A stretch of 64,000 nt of DNA from positions 26,686 to 90,685 of the forward strand of contig JAJDVW010000013.1 in NCBI GenBank assembly GCA_022825925.1, written 5' to 3'. A program made the translations under genes and the position numbers. The DNA comes from Pseudomonadales bacterium. Lineage in GTDB: Bacteria; Pseudomonadota; Gammaproteobacteria; Pseudomonadales; Azotimanducaceae. The first letter of the stretch is position 1. Every line of letters begins with the position of its first letter. Positions 32,618-41,367 of this stretch are shown here, piece after piece. The notes beneath the pieces are model-generated. The model was not told the origin of the DNA, searched no databases, and saw only the letters and a program-made list of their open reading frames with translations.

Positions 32618-32941
32618 ATGACGAAATCGGAACTCATCGAGATCATCGCGCGACGGCAGCCGCAGCTCTCCACGCGCGACGTCGAGCTTTCCGTGAAGAC
32701 GCTCATCGAGCAGATGTCCCGGACGCTGGCGCAGGGGGGACGCATCGAGATACGTGGCTTCGGCAGCTTCTCGCTGCACTACCGCGCGCCGCGCATCGGG
32801 CGCAACCCCCGTACGGGCGAGAAGGTGGGGCTCGCCGGCAAGTACGTCCCGCACTTCAAGCCCGGCAAGGACCTGCGCTACCGGGTCAACGCCAGCCTGC
32901 TCGCGAAGCGGCGCGCCGGTGGCGGTGACCGCGGAGCGTAG
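32618..32941 (+). CDS. ihfB: Integration host factor subunit beta
   Basis: [33 protein letters not shown]...[28 protein letters not shown]. Confidence 0.95.
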   Translation: MTKSELIEIIARRQPQLSTRDVELSVKTLIEQMSRTLAQGGRIEIRGFGSFSLHYRAPRIGRNPRTGEKVGLAGKYVPHFKPGKDLRYRVNASLLAKRRAGGGDRGA

Positions 32942-33197
32942 CCCGCAACCATTGATCAGGCGGCTCAAGCTGGCGCTCTGGGGCTTCGCGGTCCTGGCCC
33001 TCGCCGCCCTCTCCGCGATCCTCGTGATGGACAACGGGACGCCCGTGAGCCTGCGTCTCCTGGCCTACGAGACGCCTCCGGCGCCGGTGTTCGTCTGGCT
33101 CTTCACCGCCCTGGGCGCCGGACTCACGGCGGGCTTCGCGTTCGCCTCGCTCAACTTCGCATGGCGCGGACGCGCGCGGAAGCGGAGCGGCGGGTAG
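32925..33197 (+). CDS. LapA-domain (DUF1049) membrane protein
   Basis: Two TM segments; [16 protein letters not shown]; position after ihfB. Confidence 0.75.
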   Translation: MTAERSPQPLIRRLKLALWGFAVLALAALSAILVMDNGTPVSLRLLAYETPPAPVFVWLFTALGAGLTAGFAFASLNFAWRGRARKRSGG

Positions 33198-33306
33198 AGG
33201 CGGGTAGTGCCTCGGGTAGTCGAGTCGTCCCGCGCCAATGCCGGCCAGACTTGCCGCGCAGGCGCGAAAATAGTCTCATGGCGCTTTGCCGTTGACGGAG
33301 CCAGCC

Positions 33307-33741
33307 ATGCGAAGCCACCGTTCCCTCCTCCTCGGCGCCGCCGCGCTCGCGCTCCTCGCCCCGCCCCTCGGCGCGTCCGAGGGTGACGTGGAGTACCGCA
33401 AGCACACCATGGAAGCCGTCGGCGGACATACCCAGGCGTTGTTCGACATTCTCGGCGGCAAGGTGGACCACACCGGTCACCTCGCCGCCCACGCCGACGC
33501 GCTCAAGGCGCTGTCCGGGGTGGTTCCGGCGCTCTTTCCGGAAGGGTCGGGCGGGGGCGACTCGGACGCGCTGCCGGCCATCTGGGAAGACGCGGAGGAC
33601 TTCGCCGAGCGGCTCGGTGACTTCGAGACCGCCGCGGCCAACCTGAGCGACGTCGTCGCGGCCGGCGGCGAGGTGATGCCGGCCGCCATGCAGCTCGGCC
33701 AGTCCTGCAAGGGCTGCCACGACAGCTACCGCGCGGAATAG
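33307..33741 (+). CDS. Cytochrome c'-like c-type cytochrome
   Basis: Signal peptide; C-terminal heme motif CKGCHDSYRAE; YRKHTMEAVGGHTQALFDIL. Confidence 0.85.
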   Translation: MRSHRSLLLGAAALALLAPPLGASEGDVEYRKHTMEAVGGHTQALFDILGGKVDHTGHLAAHADALKALSGVVPALFPEGSGGGDSDALPAIWEDAEDFAERLGDFETAAANLSDVVAAGGEVMPAAMQLGQSCKGCHDSYRAE

Positions 33742-33906
33742 CGCGGACGCTACGGGGAGTGCCGCAGCCCGACCTGCTCTTGGATAGGTGGAGGGCGGGC
33801 GTGGAGCACGTCTCGAAGGGCCGCCCCGGTACGGGAACGCTCAGGGGTTGTCCGGAGACGCGCCCGCGAGCTATCGTGCGTTTGGCATGCGTTTGGGAGG
33901 TAGCGA

Positions 33907-34218
33907 ATGGGAATCATGGACGGGCGGTGTGGCCGAGCACTCTTTGTTGTGATGTTCGGCATGGTTGCGGCTTGGCCGTGCCAGCTTGCCCTTGCCGCGC
34001 CGACCGAGGAGGACTGCGAAAACGCGTGGGAAAGTAGCCCCGCGTCCCAGACCTGTCAGAGCGCCGCGGTAGGTGAGGACAGCGGGCAGTGCGAGGTCGA
34101 GGCCTCGTGTGGCATGGCGACGTTCCCCTTCACACAGTATCAGGCTTGGTCAGGAAGCCGAGAAGACATGTCCAACTTGCAGAACTGCAACGGCGCACTC
34201 ACGGTCGGTAGTTGCTGA
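33907..34218 (+). CDS. Small Cys-rich secreted protein, paralog 1 of 3 (lectin-like?)
   Basis: Signal peptide ...CQLALA; PTEEDCENAWESSPASQTC...SGQCEVEASC...WSGSREDMSNLQNCNGALTVGSC; GGAGGT upstream. Confidence 0.75.
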   Translation: MGIMDGRCGRALFVVMFGMVAAWPCQLALAAPTEEDCENAWESSPASQTCQSAAVGEDSGQCEVEASCGMATFPFTQYQAWSGSREDMSNLQNCNGALTVGSC

Positions 34219-34282
34219 CCAGAGCTGCCACGACAGCTACCGGGCGGAATAGCGCGCATTACGCGAGGCTCCGCACGCCGGC

Positions 34283-34630
34283 GTGAGCCGCAGCCGCGCG
34301 CTTCGAGGCAGGAGGAGGCAGGAGACAGGAGATGGAAGTGGGGATCGCCGACGGTGTTTGGTAGCCTTGTTCATGGCGGGGTCGTGCCAGCTTGCCCTTG
34401 CGCAAGAAGCGCCCACTGCGGAGGATTGCCACAACGCGTGGGATGCGAGTGCAGCGGCCGTTACCTGTGACAATCCCCACGTAGACGAGAGCAACGGGCA
34501 GTGTCGGGTCGATGCCTCGTGTGCCACGGGGACCCCTCCGGCAACAAGTTTCCAGTCCTGGTCAGGATCGGTGGACGACACGAGTGCCCTTTACAACTGC
34601 GACGGCTATCTGCAGATGGGCACATGCTGA
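34283..34630 (+). CDS. Small Cys-rich secreted protein, paralog 2 of 3 (start uncertain)
   Basis: CQLALAQEAPTAEDCHNAWDASAAAVTC...NGQCRVDASC...WSGSVDDTSALYNCDGYLQMGTC. Confidence 0.7.
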   Translation: MSRSRALRGRRRQETGDGSGDRRRCLVALFMAGSCQLALAQEAPTAEDCHNAWDASAAAVTCDNPHVDESNGQCRVDASCATGTPPATSFQSWSGSVDDTSALYNCDGYLQMGTC

Positions 34631-34751
34631 TCTGGCGCACGGACGCCGCCGGCCATCCGGGAGGAGACCGACCGCTGGACAAGATGCGCCTCGGGACCAG
34701 CGCCAACCGAATGGTACCATCGCCAACCGAACGGAGAAGCCGGAGAAGCGC

Positions 34752-35099
34752 ATGTCGAGCAAACAGTCGAGCAAACGGTCCATCCGAACTCTCGCGTCGT
34801 GCCTTGTTTTCGGCATGGCCTCTGTCGGGCCGTGCCAGTTCGCCCTCGCGCAGAGCGGGCCGACGCAGAGCGAGTGCAATAGCGCGTGGAGTTCGAGTTC
34901 CGCGGCCGATTCCTGTGGCCTGCATCAGGTCCACGACAATCTCGCCACCGTGACCGTGAGCGGCGGGCAGTGCTCGGTCCATGTCGACTGCACCACGGCC
35001 CATTGGGGCCAACACCGTGAGAATAACTGGAGCGGGTCGAAGGAAGACATGGCCAATTTGCACAACTGCAGCGGCGACCTCAAGGTCGGTGATTGCTGA
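34752..35099 (+). CDS. Small Cys-rich secreted protein, paralog 3 of 3
   Basis: CQFALAQSGPTQSECNSAWSSSSAADSC...GGQCSVHVDC...NWSGSKEDMANLHNCSGDLKVGDC. Confidence 0.75.
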   Translation: MSSKQSSKRSIRTLASCLVFGMASVGPCQFALAQSGPTQSECNSAWSSSSAADSCGLHQVHDNLATVTVSGGQCSVHVDCTTAHWGQHRENNWSGSKEDMANLHNCSGDLKVGDC

Positions 35100-35155
35100 C
35101 CTGACCTTGGACCGACCCGCCGCGCTCCCGCGCGCCGGCGGCCCTCGGCCGAGCG

Positions 35156-35797
35156 CTACAGGTATCTGAGCGCGACGTACACCGCGCCGCCCGTCGCGGC
35201 GATCGTCAAGGCTCCGCGAAGCAGGTGGTGATCCGTGGGGGGCAGGTCCACGGTCTTGCGCCCCGTGATCATCGACAGCGGCGTCGGGTTGCGCATGGCG
35301 CCGTAGACCGCGTGCGCCGCCAGGTGCGTGGACACCAGCGCGATCACCACCCAGAAAGCGCGGTGGTGCGTCCAGTTCATCGCTGACGCCGTCGCGGCGT
35401 CCACGTACGCCCGGAGCGGGCCTTCGATGAAGATGTCGTCGGTCGCGAAGAGCCCCGTCGTCGCCTGCACCGCGACCGCCAGGAACAACAGCACCCCCAG
35501 GGCGATCCCGGGCGCCGTGTGCGCCCGCGCCGGCGGCTCCCCGCTACGCAGGCTGCGGAAGAAGTGCGCGAGGACGTCGCGCGGGGTCGTCACGTAGTGC
35601 CGCAAGCGGGTGTACGGCCCGCCCCACACGCCCCAGCACAGCCGGAACAGCAGGAGCGCCAGGACGGCGTAGCCCGACCGCTGGTGCCACTCCATCAGGG
35701 AGAAGTCGCCGGACAATCCCGTGTAGAGCGAGAAGAGCACGCAGCCGGCGAACAGCCAATGCCACAACCGGATCGGCAGCTCCCACACTCGCGTCAT
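35156..35797 (-). CDS. Cytochrome b561-domain b-type cytochrome
   Basis: VWELPIRLWHWLFAGCVLFSLYTG; WHQRSGYAVLALLLFRLCWG; His-rich TM segments. Confidence 0.88.
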   Translation of the reverse strand: MTRVWELPIRLWHWLFAGCVLFSLYTGLSGDFSLMEWHQRSGYAVLALLLFRLCWGVWGGPYTRLRHYVTTPRDVLAHFFRSLRSGEPPARAHTAPGIALGVLLFLAVAVQATTGLFATDDIFIEGPLRAYVDAATASAMNWTHHRAFWVVIALVSTHLAAHAVYGAMRNPTPLSMITGRKTVDLPPTDHHLLRGALTIAATGGAVYVALRYL

Positions 35798-35828
35798 GTC
35801 AGCCGTCCTCTCGTGCGCCTTTTGGGCG

Positions 35829-37166
35829 TCACGGCATGATGCCGTCGAAACGCGTGTTGACCATCATGTGCACCCAGATGCTCGCGAAGTAGCCCACGGC
35901 GATGATCGGCGTCCACTTGAGATGCCCGAAGAACGTGTACATGCCGCGCGCCTGTCCCATGAGCGCCACGCCGGCCGCCGAGCCGATGGACAGCATGCTG
36001 CCGCCCACCCCGGCCGTGAGCGTGACCAGGAGCCACTGGGTGATGTCCATGGCCGGGTTCATCTGCAGCACCGCGACCATCACCGGGATGTTGTCCACGA
36101 TCGCCGAGAGGATCCCGACCATGGTGTTCGCGAACGTCGGTCCGAGTTCCACGTACATGTACTGCGAAACGAGCTCCAGGTAGCCGATGAAGCCGAGCCC
36201 GCCGACGCACATGATGACGCCAAAGAAGAAGAGCAGCGTGTCCCATTCCGCCCGCGCGACTTCCCGGAAGCTGTCGAAGGGCTCGATGTCGCCGGCTTCC
36301 GCCCCGGCTCGACGCCGCGCCAGCGACATCTCCGTCCGGTGGAGGTAGTGACCGAAGATCTTGAGGTACGCGAGCCCCGTCATCATGCCCAGGAACGGCG
36401 GCAGGTGCAGGAAGTTGTGGAAGGACACCGCGGTGGCGATCGTGCAGCCGAACAGGAACATGATGCGCTTGGCCCCGCGGCGCATGCGCACCTCTTTCTC
36501 GTCGGAGTCGACGGTGGGCGTGGCCTTCTCGACGAAGAGCGCCATGATCACGGCCGGGATGACGTAGTTCACCACCGACGGGACGAACAGGGCGAAGAAC
36601 GTGAAAAAGTCGACGATGCCCCGCTGCCACACCATCAGCGTCGTGATGTCGCCGAACGGGCTGAACGCCCCGCCGGCGTTCGCGGCGACCACGATGTTGA
36701 CGCAGCCGATGCTGATGAAGCGGGTGTTGCCCTTGCCGACCGCCAGCACGACCGCGCACATCACCAGCGCCGTCGTCAGGTTGTCGATGATCGGGGAGAG
36801 GAAGAAGCTGATGACGCCGGTGATCCAGAAGAGCTGGCGGTACGTGAAGCCATGGCGCACCAGCCAGGACCGCAGCGCGTCGAACACCCCGCGGTCGCTC
36901 ATCGAGTTCACGTAGGTCATGGCGCAGAGGAGGAACAGGAACAGCTCGCCGAACTCGATCAGGAAGTGGCGCACGGCCTCCTCGGATGCCTTGCTCATCT
37001 CGCCGCCCGCGTATTGCGCGGCGATGAGCGCCCAGATGACCCCGGCGCCGAGCATGACGGGCACGGACTTCCTGAGATGCGTGAACTCCTCGGCGATGAC
37101 TACCGAGTACGACAGGACGAACACCACGATGGCCAAGATCCCGACCCAGTGTCCCGTCAGATCCAT
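35829..37166 (-). CDS. nhaD: NhaD-type Na+/H+ antiporter
   Basis: Polytopic membrane protein; ALVMCAVVLAVGKGNTRFISIGCVNIVVAANAGGAFSPFGDITTLMVWQ. Confidence 0.92.
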   Translation of the reverse strand: MDLTGHWVGILAIVVFVLSYSVVIAEEFTHLRKSVPVMLGAGVIWALIAAQYAGGEMSKASEEAVRHFLIEFGELFLFLLCAMTYVNSMSDRGVFDALRSWLVRHGFTYRQLFWITGVISFFLSPIIDNLTTALVMCAVVLAVGKGNTRFISIGCVNIVVAANAGGAFSPFGDITTLMVWQRGIVDFFTFFALFVPSVVNYVIPAVIMALFVEKATPTVDSDEKEVRMRRGAKRIMFLFGCTIATAVSFHNFLHLPPFLGMMTGLAYLKIFGHYLHRTEMSLARRRAGAEAGDIEPFDSFREVARAEWDTLLFFFGVIMCVGGLGFIGYLELVSQYMYVELGPTFANTMVGILSAIVDNIPVMVAVLQMNPAMDITQWLLVTLTAGVGGSMLSIGSAAGVALMGQARGMYTFFGHLKWTPIIAVGYFASIWVHMMVNTRFDGIMP

Positions 37167-37436
37167 TTCGGTCTCCTCTTACTCCGGCGGCGCTCCGGCG
37201 GCGCCCCGCCTGCTTGTGCGTTCCCTGTCCCAAGCGGCTCGACCCGGGCAGGCCAGTCGGCAAGTGTGCCAAACGCCCGGACGTTCCACCATGAAATCGC
37301 CGGCCGCGGCGCGCGTCGGGGAGAAGGCGCACTCGACTCCGGGCGTTTGACGCACGGGTTTTGCAGCCTGGACCCACAGCCAAGGGGTCGGGGGGACAGT
37401 AATTTGCGAGTCCCTCACCCGAGTTGGAGACTGACG

Positions 37437-37721
37437 ATGAAAACGTGGAGATTCACGAGCGCGCTGGCGCGTTCGGCGGTGCTGGCGCTGCTTCTCGCCG
37501 CCGGCGCCCATGCCGAAGACGCGACCGTGGACGTCAACACCGCCGACGCCGAGACCATCGCGCGCGTACTCGACGGCGTCGGGCTGACCAAGGCGCAGGC
37601 GATCGTGCGCTACCGAGAGGAGAACGGCCGGTTCACCGACGCGTACGACCTGACCCAGGTCCGGGGCATCGGCGACGCCACCGTCGCGCGGAACGAGGAA
37701 CGGATCGCGGTCGGCGACTGA
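37437..37721 (+). CDS. ComEA-like helix-hairpin-helix secreted protein
   Basis: Signal peptide; VDVNTADAETIARVLDGVGLTKAQAIVRYREENGRF. Confidence 0.85.
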   Translation: MKTWRFTSALARSAVLALLLAAGAHAEDATVDVNTADAETIARVLDGVGLTKAQAIVRYREENGRFTDAYDLTQVRGIGDATVARNEERIAVGD

Positions 37722-37728
37722 TCGGCGC

Positions 37729-37755
37729 GGGGGCGCCCGGATGCCGGGCGCTCCC
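37729..37755 (+). terminator. GC-rich hairpin after comEA-like gene
   Basis: GGGGGCGCCCGG-atg-CCGGGCGCTCCC: 12-bp stem with one G-U pair; no U-tract. Confidence 0.5.
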
Positions 37756-37843
37756 GACGCTGTGCTAGGGTTCCCGTCCCGCCGGAGGAGGCCAGGACTG
37801 CTCGACCGATGACCCCGATGCGGGCGCTCGGCGCCGTGCAGCC

Positions 37844-38806
37844 ATGCTGACGCTCGTAGGGGCCGCGTTCGTCGCGGGTCTGGTCCTCACCGGGTCCGCG
37901 TTGTCATTCGCCCGCCGCTTCGGCGTCATGGCCATCCCCAACGCCCGCAGCGCGCACTCGGTACCGGTGGCGAGCATCGGCGGCCTGGGCTTCGTCATCC
38001 CCACCCTGGCCTGGCTCGCGTGGTCGGCCGCCGTGGGGGGCGATCGGTTGGCGCTCGTCCTGGCCGGCGGCGCGGCCGTCCTGGCCCTGGTGGGCCTGCT
38101 CGACGACCTGTTCGAGCTCTCGGCCGGCCTGCGGCTTCCCATCCACCTGGTGGTGGCGGCAGTGACCGTGGCGGTCGCCGTGGACGGCAACCCGCTCGTG
38201 CTCGCGATCTGCGCGCTCGGGCTCGCCTGGTTCGTCAACCTCTACAACTTCATGGACGGGATCGACGGCATCGCCGGTTCCCAGGCGGCGATCTTCTGCC
38301 TCGGCGCGCTGCATTTCGGTACGGGCGGGTCCTTCGACGCCGCCTTCTGGGTCCTGCTGGCCTCGACCGCGGGATTCCTGTGCCTCAACTGGGCGCCGGC
38401 CAGGGTCATCATGGGAGACACGGGCAGCGGTTTCCTGGGATTCGTGATCGGCGCCGTGGCCGTCCACCTCTGGCAGGCCGACGCACTGCCGCTCCTCACC
38501 AGTCTCATCCTGCTGGCCGCCTTCTGGTTCGACGCCACCTACACGCTGGCGGTCCGCATCGTCACGCGGCAGCGCGTCGCCCAGGCGCACGGCAACCACC
38601 TCTACCAGAAGCTCGCGCGCCGGTGGGGGCACGGACGCACCACCGCCCTGCTGTGGGGCTACGCGCTGGTCTGGCTGGCGCCGCTGGCCGCGCTGCACGG
38701 ACGTCTGGAACTCGGCGTCCTCTGGCTGGCCGTCGCGTGCGCGCCCGTCCTCGCGGCCTGCGTTGTGTTCCGCGCCGGTTTGCCCGACGATACCGCCCAT
38801 GCCTGA
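37844..38806 (+). CDS. WecA/MraY-like glycosyltransferase family 4 (undecaprenyl-phosphate sugar-1-P transferase)
   Basis: LVGLLDDLFELSAGLRL; NLYNFMDGIDGIAGSQA; VIMGDTGSGFLGF; AHGNHLYQKLARRWGH. Confidence 0.9.
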   Translation: MLTLVGAAFVAGLVLTGSALSFARRFGVMAIPNARSAHSVPVASIGGLGFVIPTLAWLAWSAAVGGDRLALVLAGGAAVLALVGLLDDLFELSAGLRLPIHLVVAAVTVAVAVDGNPLVLAICALGLAWFVNLYNFMDGIDGIAGSQAAIFCLGALHFGTGGSFDAAFWVLLASTAGFLCLNWAPARVIMGDTGSGFLGFVIGAVAVHLWQADALPLLTSLILLAAFWFDATYTLAVRIVTRQRVAQAHGNHLYQKLARRWGHGRTTALLWGYALVWLAPLAALHGRLELGVLWLAVACAPVLAACVVFRAGLPDDTAHA

Positions 38807-39731
38807 CCTGAACACGCCCTGGTGGTATCGCCAGGCACTCGACACTGCGTCCGAAACCGGCTCCGTCGAAGTCCTCGGCGCGAAGATCCACTACGAGACC
38901 TGGGGCACGGACGGCCCCGGCATCGTCCTCGTGCACGGCAGCAGCGGCCACCTCGAGTGGTGGCGCTTCGTCGCGCCGCTGCTGGCCGACCGCTTCCGCG
39001 TCGTTGCCTTCGACCTCTCGGGCAACGGCGACAGCGCGTGGCGTGACCGGTACTCGGGCGAGGCCTTCGCGGAAGAGACCTGGCGCGTCTGCCAGGCGGC
39101 CGGACTGCCGCCGCGGCCCTTCGTCGCCGGCCACAGTCTTGGCGGCTTCGTCGCCCTCGAGACCGGCCACTACTTCGGCGACCGCCTCGGCGGCATCGTC
39201 TTCGTCGACTACACGGTGGTCGACCCGGAGGATTTCCTCGAATGGGGCGGCAAGGCGGACAACGCGGGCTACCGGCGGCGCCGCACGCGCGTCTACGAGG
39301 ACCTTGACGCCGCGGTGGCCCGCTTCCGGCTGCTGCCGGACCAGCCCGTCCGGCACCCGGCGGTGATGGACCACGTCGCCCGCCGGTCGCTGCGCCAGGT
39401 CGAAGGCGGCTGGACGTGGAAGTTCGATCCCACGCTCTACGATCACTTCGTCCTCGGGGCCGACCAGCGCGACAAGTTCGTGGGCCTGCCGTGCCGGTCT
39501 GCCGTGATCCTGGGCGAACTCAGCCAGGACGAAGGGACCCTCGGCGCGGGTTACATGCGGCGCGTCACGGCCGGCAAGCTTCCGGTCGTCGAGATCCCCC
39601 GGACGCACCATCACCTCATGTTCGAGGAACCGCTGGCCCTCGCCATGACCATCCAGGGCATCGTGCAGACCTGGGTGGCGGAGGACGGCCGCGCGGAGAT
39701 GTCCGACGCGCTGGCGCGGACGCTGACCTGA
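38799..39731 (+). CDS. Alpha/beta hydrolase
   Basis: GPGIVLVHGSSGHLEWW; FVAGHSLGGFVALE; C-terminal RTHHHLMFEEP. Confidence 0.9.
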   Translation: MPDLNTPWWYRQALDTASETGSVEVLGAKIHYETWGTDGPGIVLVHGSSGHLEWWRFVAPLLADRFRVVAFDLSGNGDSAWRDRYSGEAFAEETWRVCQAAGLPPRPFVAGHSLGGFVALETGHYFGDRLGGIVFVDYTVVDPEDFLEWGGKADNAGYRRRRTRVYEDLDAAVARFRLLPDQPVRHPAVMDHVARRSLRQVEGGWTWKFDPTLYDHFVLGADQRDKFVGLPCRSAVILGELSQDEGTLGAGYMRRVTAGKLPVVEIPRTHHHLMFEEPLALAMTIQGIVQTWVAEDGRAEMSDALARTLT

Positions 39732-39747
39732 ACGCGCCCCGTCCGGC

Positions 39748-40950
39748 CTACGCGATGGGATGCTGCCGCCGGATGTAGCCTGCGAGCAATGGGACCGCGA
39801 ACAGATACCTGCCGTGGCGGTTCTTGAACACCAGTCCTTGCGTGCTCAAGGCGGCGAGCATCTGGCTGGCGTGGCTGCTGCTAAAGCCCTTGCTCGACAA
39901 CTCGCGAGCTTTCTCCACGATCTCCTGAACCGTGAACTCCTCGTCGCGGCTCGCCAGTTGCGCAATGACCGACAGGAGATCCCGCTGCCGGTCGGTCGTC
40001 TTCGCCCACCTGCCGGCGAAGAAGTCGTTGTCCAGCTTTCTTTCGATGTCCGCGACCGGAACGCTCGCCTGCTCCCCCTTGTCCAGGCGTCGAATGAACG
40101 CATCGTAAACCTCACGACAGATGAACTGGATGAAGTAGGGGTAGCCGCCCGACAGGCGTATGACCGTTCCTACGGACTCGGCACTGAGCCGCACGGAGTC
40201 GTTGTCCTCTATCGGTTTCAGGATCGCCTCCCGGCTCTCGCTCTCCGAAAGCCGGTTCAGGAATATCGAGCGGAACATTCGCTCGGAGAACGTTCGGGCC
40301 TGCACCAGCTTCGGGAACAGCGTGGGCAAGCCGGCCAACAACAGGAGCACCGGAAGCCCTTTCTTTTGCAGGGACTGGAACGTGTCGAGTAGCAGGGAGA
40401 GCGGGTACTGCTCTTTCTGCGCGTGATCGGCAAGATTCTGCGCTTCGTCGTAGGCAAAGACGATGCCGTGGTGGCCCGCCATCGAGAGCGCGCCCCACGA
40501 TAGCTCGATGACGGCCTTCAGCTTGTCCAGCGGCAGCCCCGGCGTGCGGTCGTAGATCCCCTGGAGCCCCGCATACGTCAGCGTGTTGGGCTCCCCCGTC
40601 TCTTCCGCAGCAAATCCCACCGTTCGCCTCGTTACCGAGGACACGACCACCGTCGAAGTCGCGATGGACAGGTCAGTGCAGAGGCGCGTGGCGATGTTGT
40701 CTTCACTGATGCTGGCGGATTCGTTCAGGTCCGTGCCAATCCAAATCCAGTTCCGGTCCGTGACGGCCGGCTTGAGGGAGTCGAGCAGTACGGTTTTCCC
40801 GACCCCGCGTAGGCCGGTGATGACCGCGTTTTCGATCACGGTCTGCTGCTGGAGGAGTTGCAGCACCCGCTGGCGCTCCTCCCGACGCCCTGCGAGGTAT
40901 GGCGGCTGATGGCCGGCGCCGGGGCGGAAGGGGTTGGTGAGTTCCGGCAC
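39748..40950 (-). CDS. AAA-family ATP-binding protein (ORC/AAA_16-like) with C-terminal winged-helix-like region
   Basis: Walker A ITGLRGVGKTVLLDSL; FAYDEAQNL; C-terminal EFTVQEIVEKARELSSKGFSSSHASQMLAALSTQGLVFKNRHGRYLFAVPLLAGYIRR. Confidence 0.8.
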   Translation of the reverse strand: MPELTNPFRPGAGHQPPYLAGRREERQRVLQLLQQQTVIENAVITGLRGVGKTVLLDSLKPAVTDRNWIWIGTDLNESASISEDNIATRLCTDLSIATSTVVVSSVTRRTVGFAAEETGEPNTLTYAGLQGIYDRTPGLPLDKLKAVIELSWGALSMAGHHGIVFAYDEAQNLADHAQKEQYPLSLLLDTFQSLQKKGLPVLLLLAGLPTLFPKLVQARTFSERMFRSIFLNRLSESESREAILKPIEDNDSVRLSAESVGTVIRLSGGYPYFIQFICREVYDAFIRRLDKGEQASVPVADIERKLDNDFFAGRWAKTTDRQRDLLSVIAQLASRDEEFTVQEIVEKARELSSKGFSSSHASQMLAALSTQGLVFKNRHGRYLFAVPLLAGYIRRQHPIA

Positions 40951-41110
40951 CTGCGCGTCCTCCAGAGGGTCAAGTTAGCGGCCTGCAAGGTCTTGGATAA
41001 TTTTATTCGATAGGCTAAATTTAGCAAGTGCCCTAAGTGCGTGTTGATGTCGGAGGAGTCGCGGAACCGCGGCTCGTAATCCGATCCTGTCAGGTCCCCT
41101 CCCGAGGGCG

Positions 41111-41323
41111 TCAGCCGGGAACCACCTCGAACCCCGCGTCCTCGATGGCGATCTCGATGGCGGTGCGGTCGATCGCCGAGGGATCGAACTCCACGGTGAC
41201 GAGGCCGTCGTGCAGCCGGGCCGTCGCGGCCGCGACCCCGGTGCGGCCCGTCAGGGCGTTCTGCACGCTCGTGACGCACCCTGCGCACGCCATTCCGTCG
41301 ACGGTGACTTCCAGCCGTTCCAT
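41111..41323 (-). CDS. CopZ-like heavy-metal-associated domain protein
   Basis: MERLEVTVDGMACAGCVTSVQNALTGRTGVAAA. Confidence 0.88.
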   Translation of the reverse strand: MERLEVTVDGMACAGCVTSVQNALTGRTGVAAATARLHDGLVTVEFDPSAIDRTAIEIAIEDAGFEVVPG

Positions 41324-41367
41324 GCGTCGTTCCTCCTCGGTCGAGCGCGACCGCCACGCGGGGGATT

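Noticed and set aside
34701-34776. Possible CRISPR or VNTR array
   Set aside because: Only two units per repeat, with different periods; fits local slippage duplications rather than an array.
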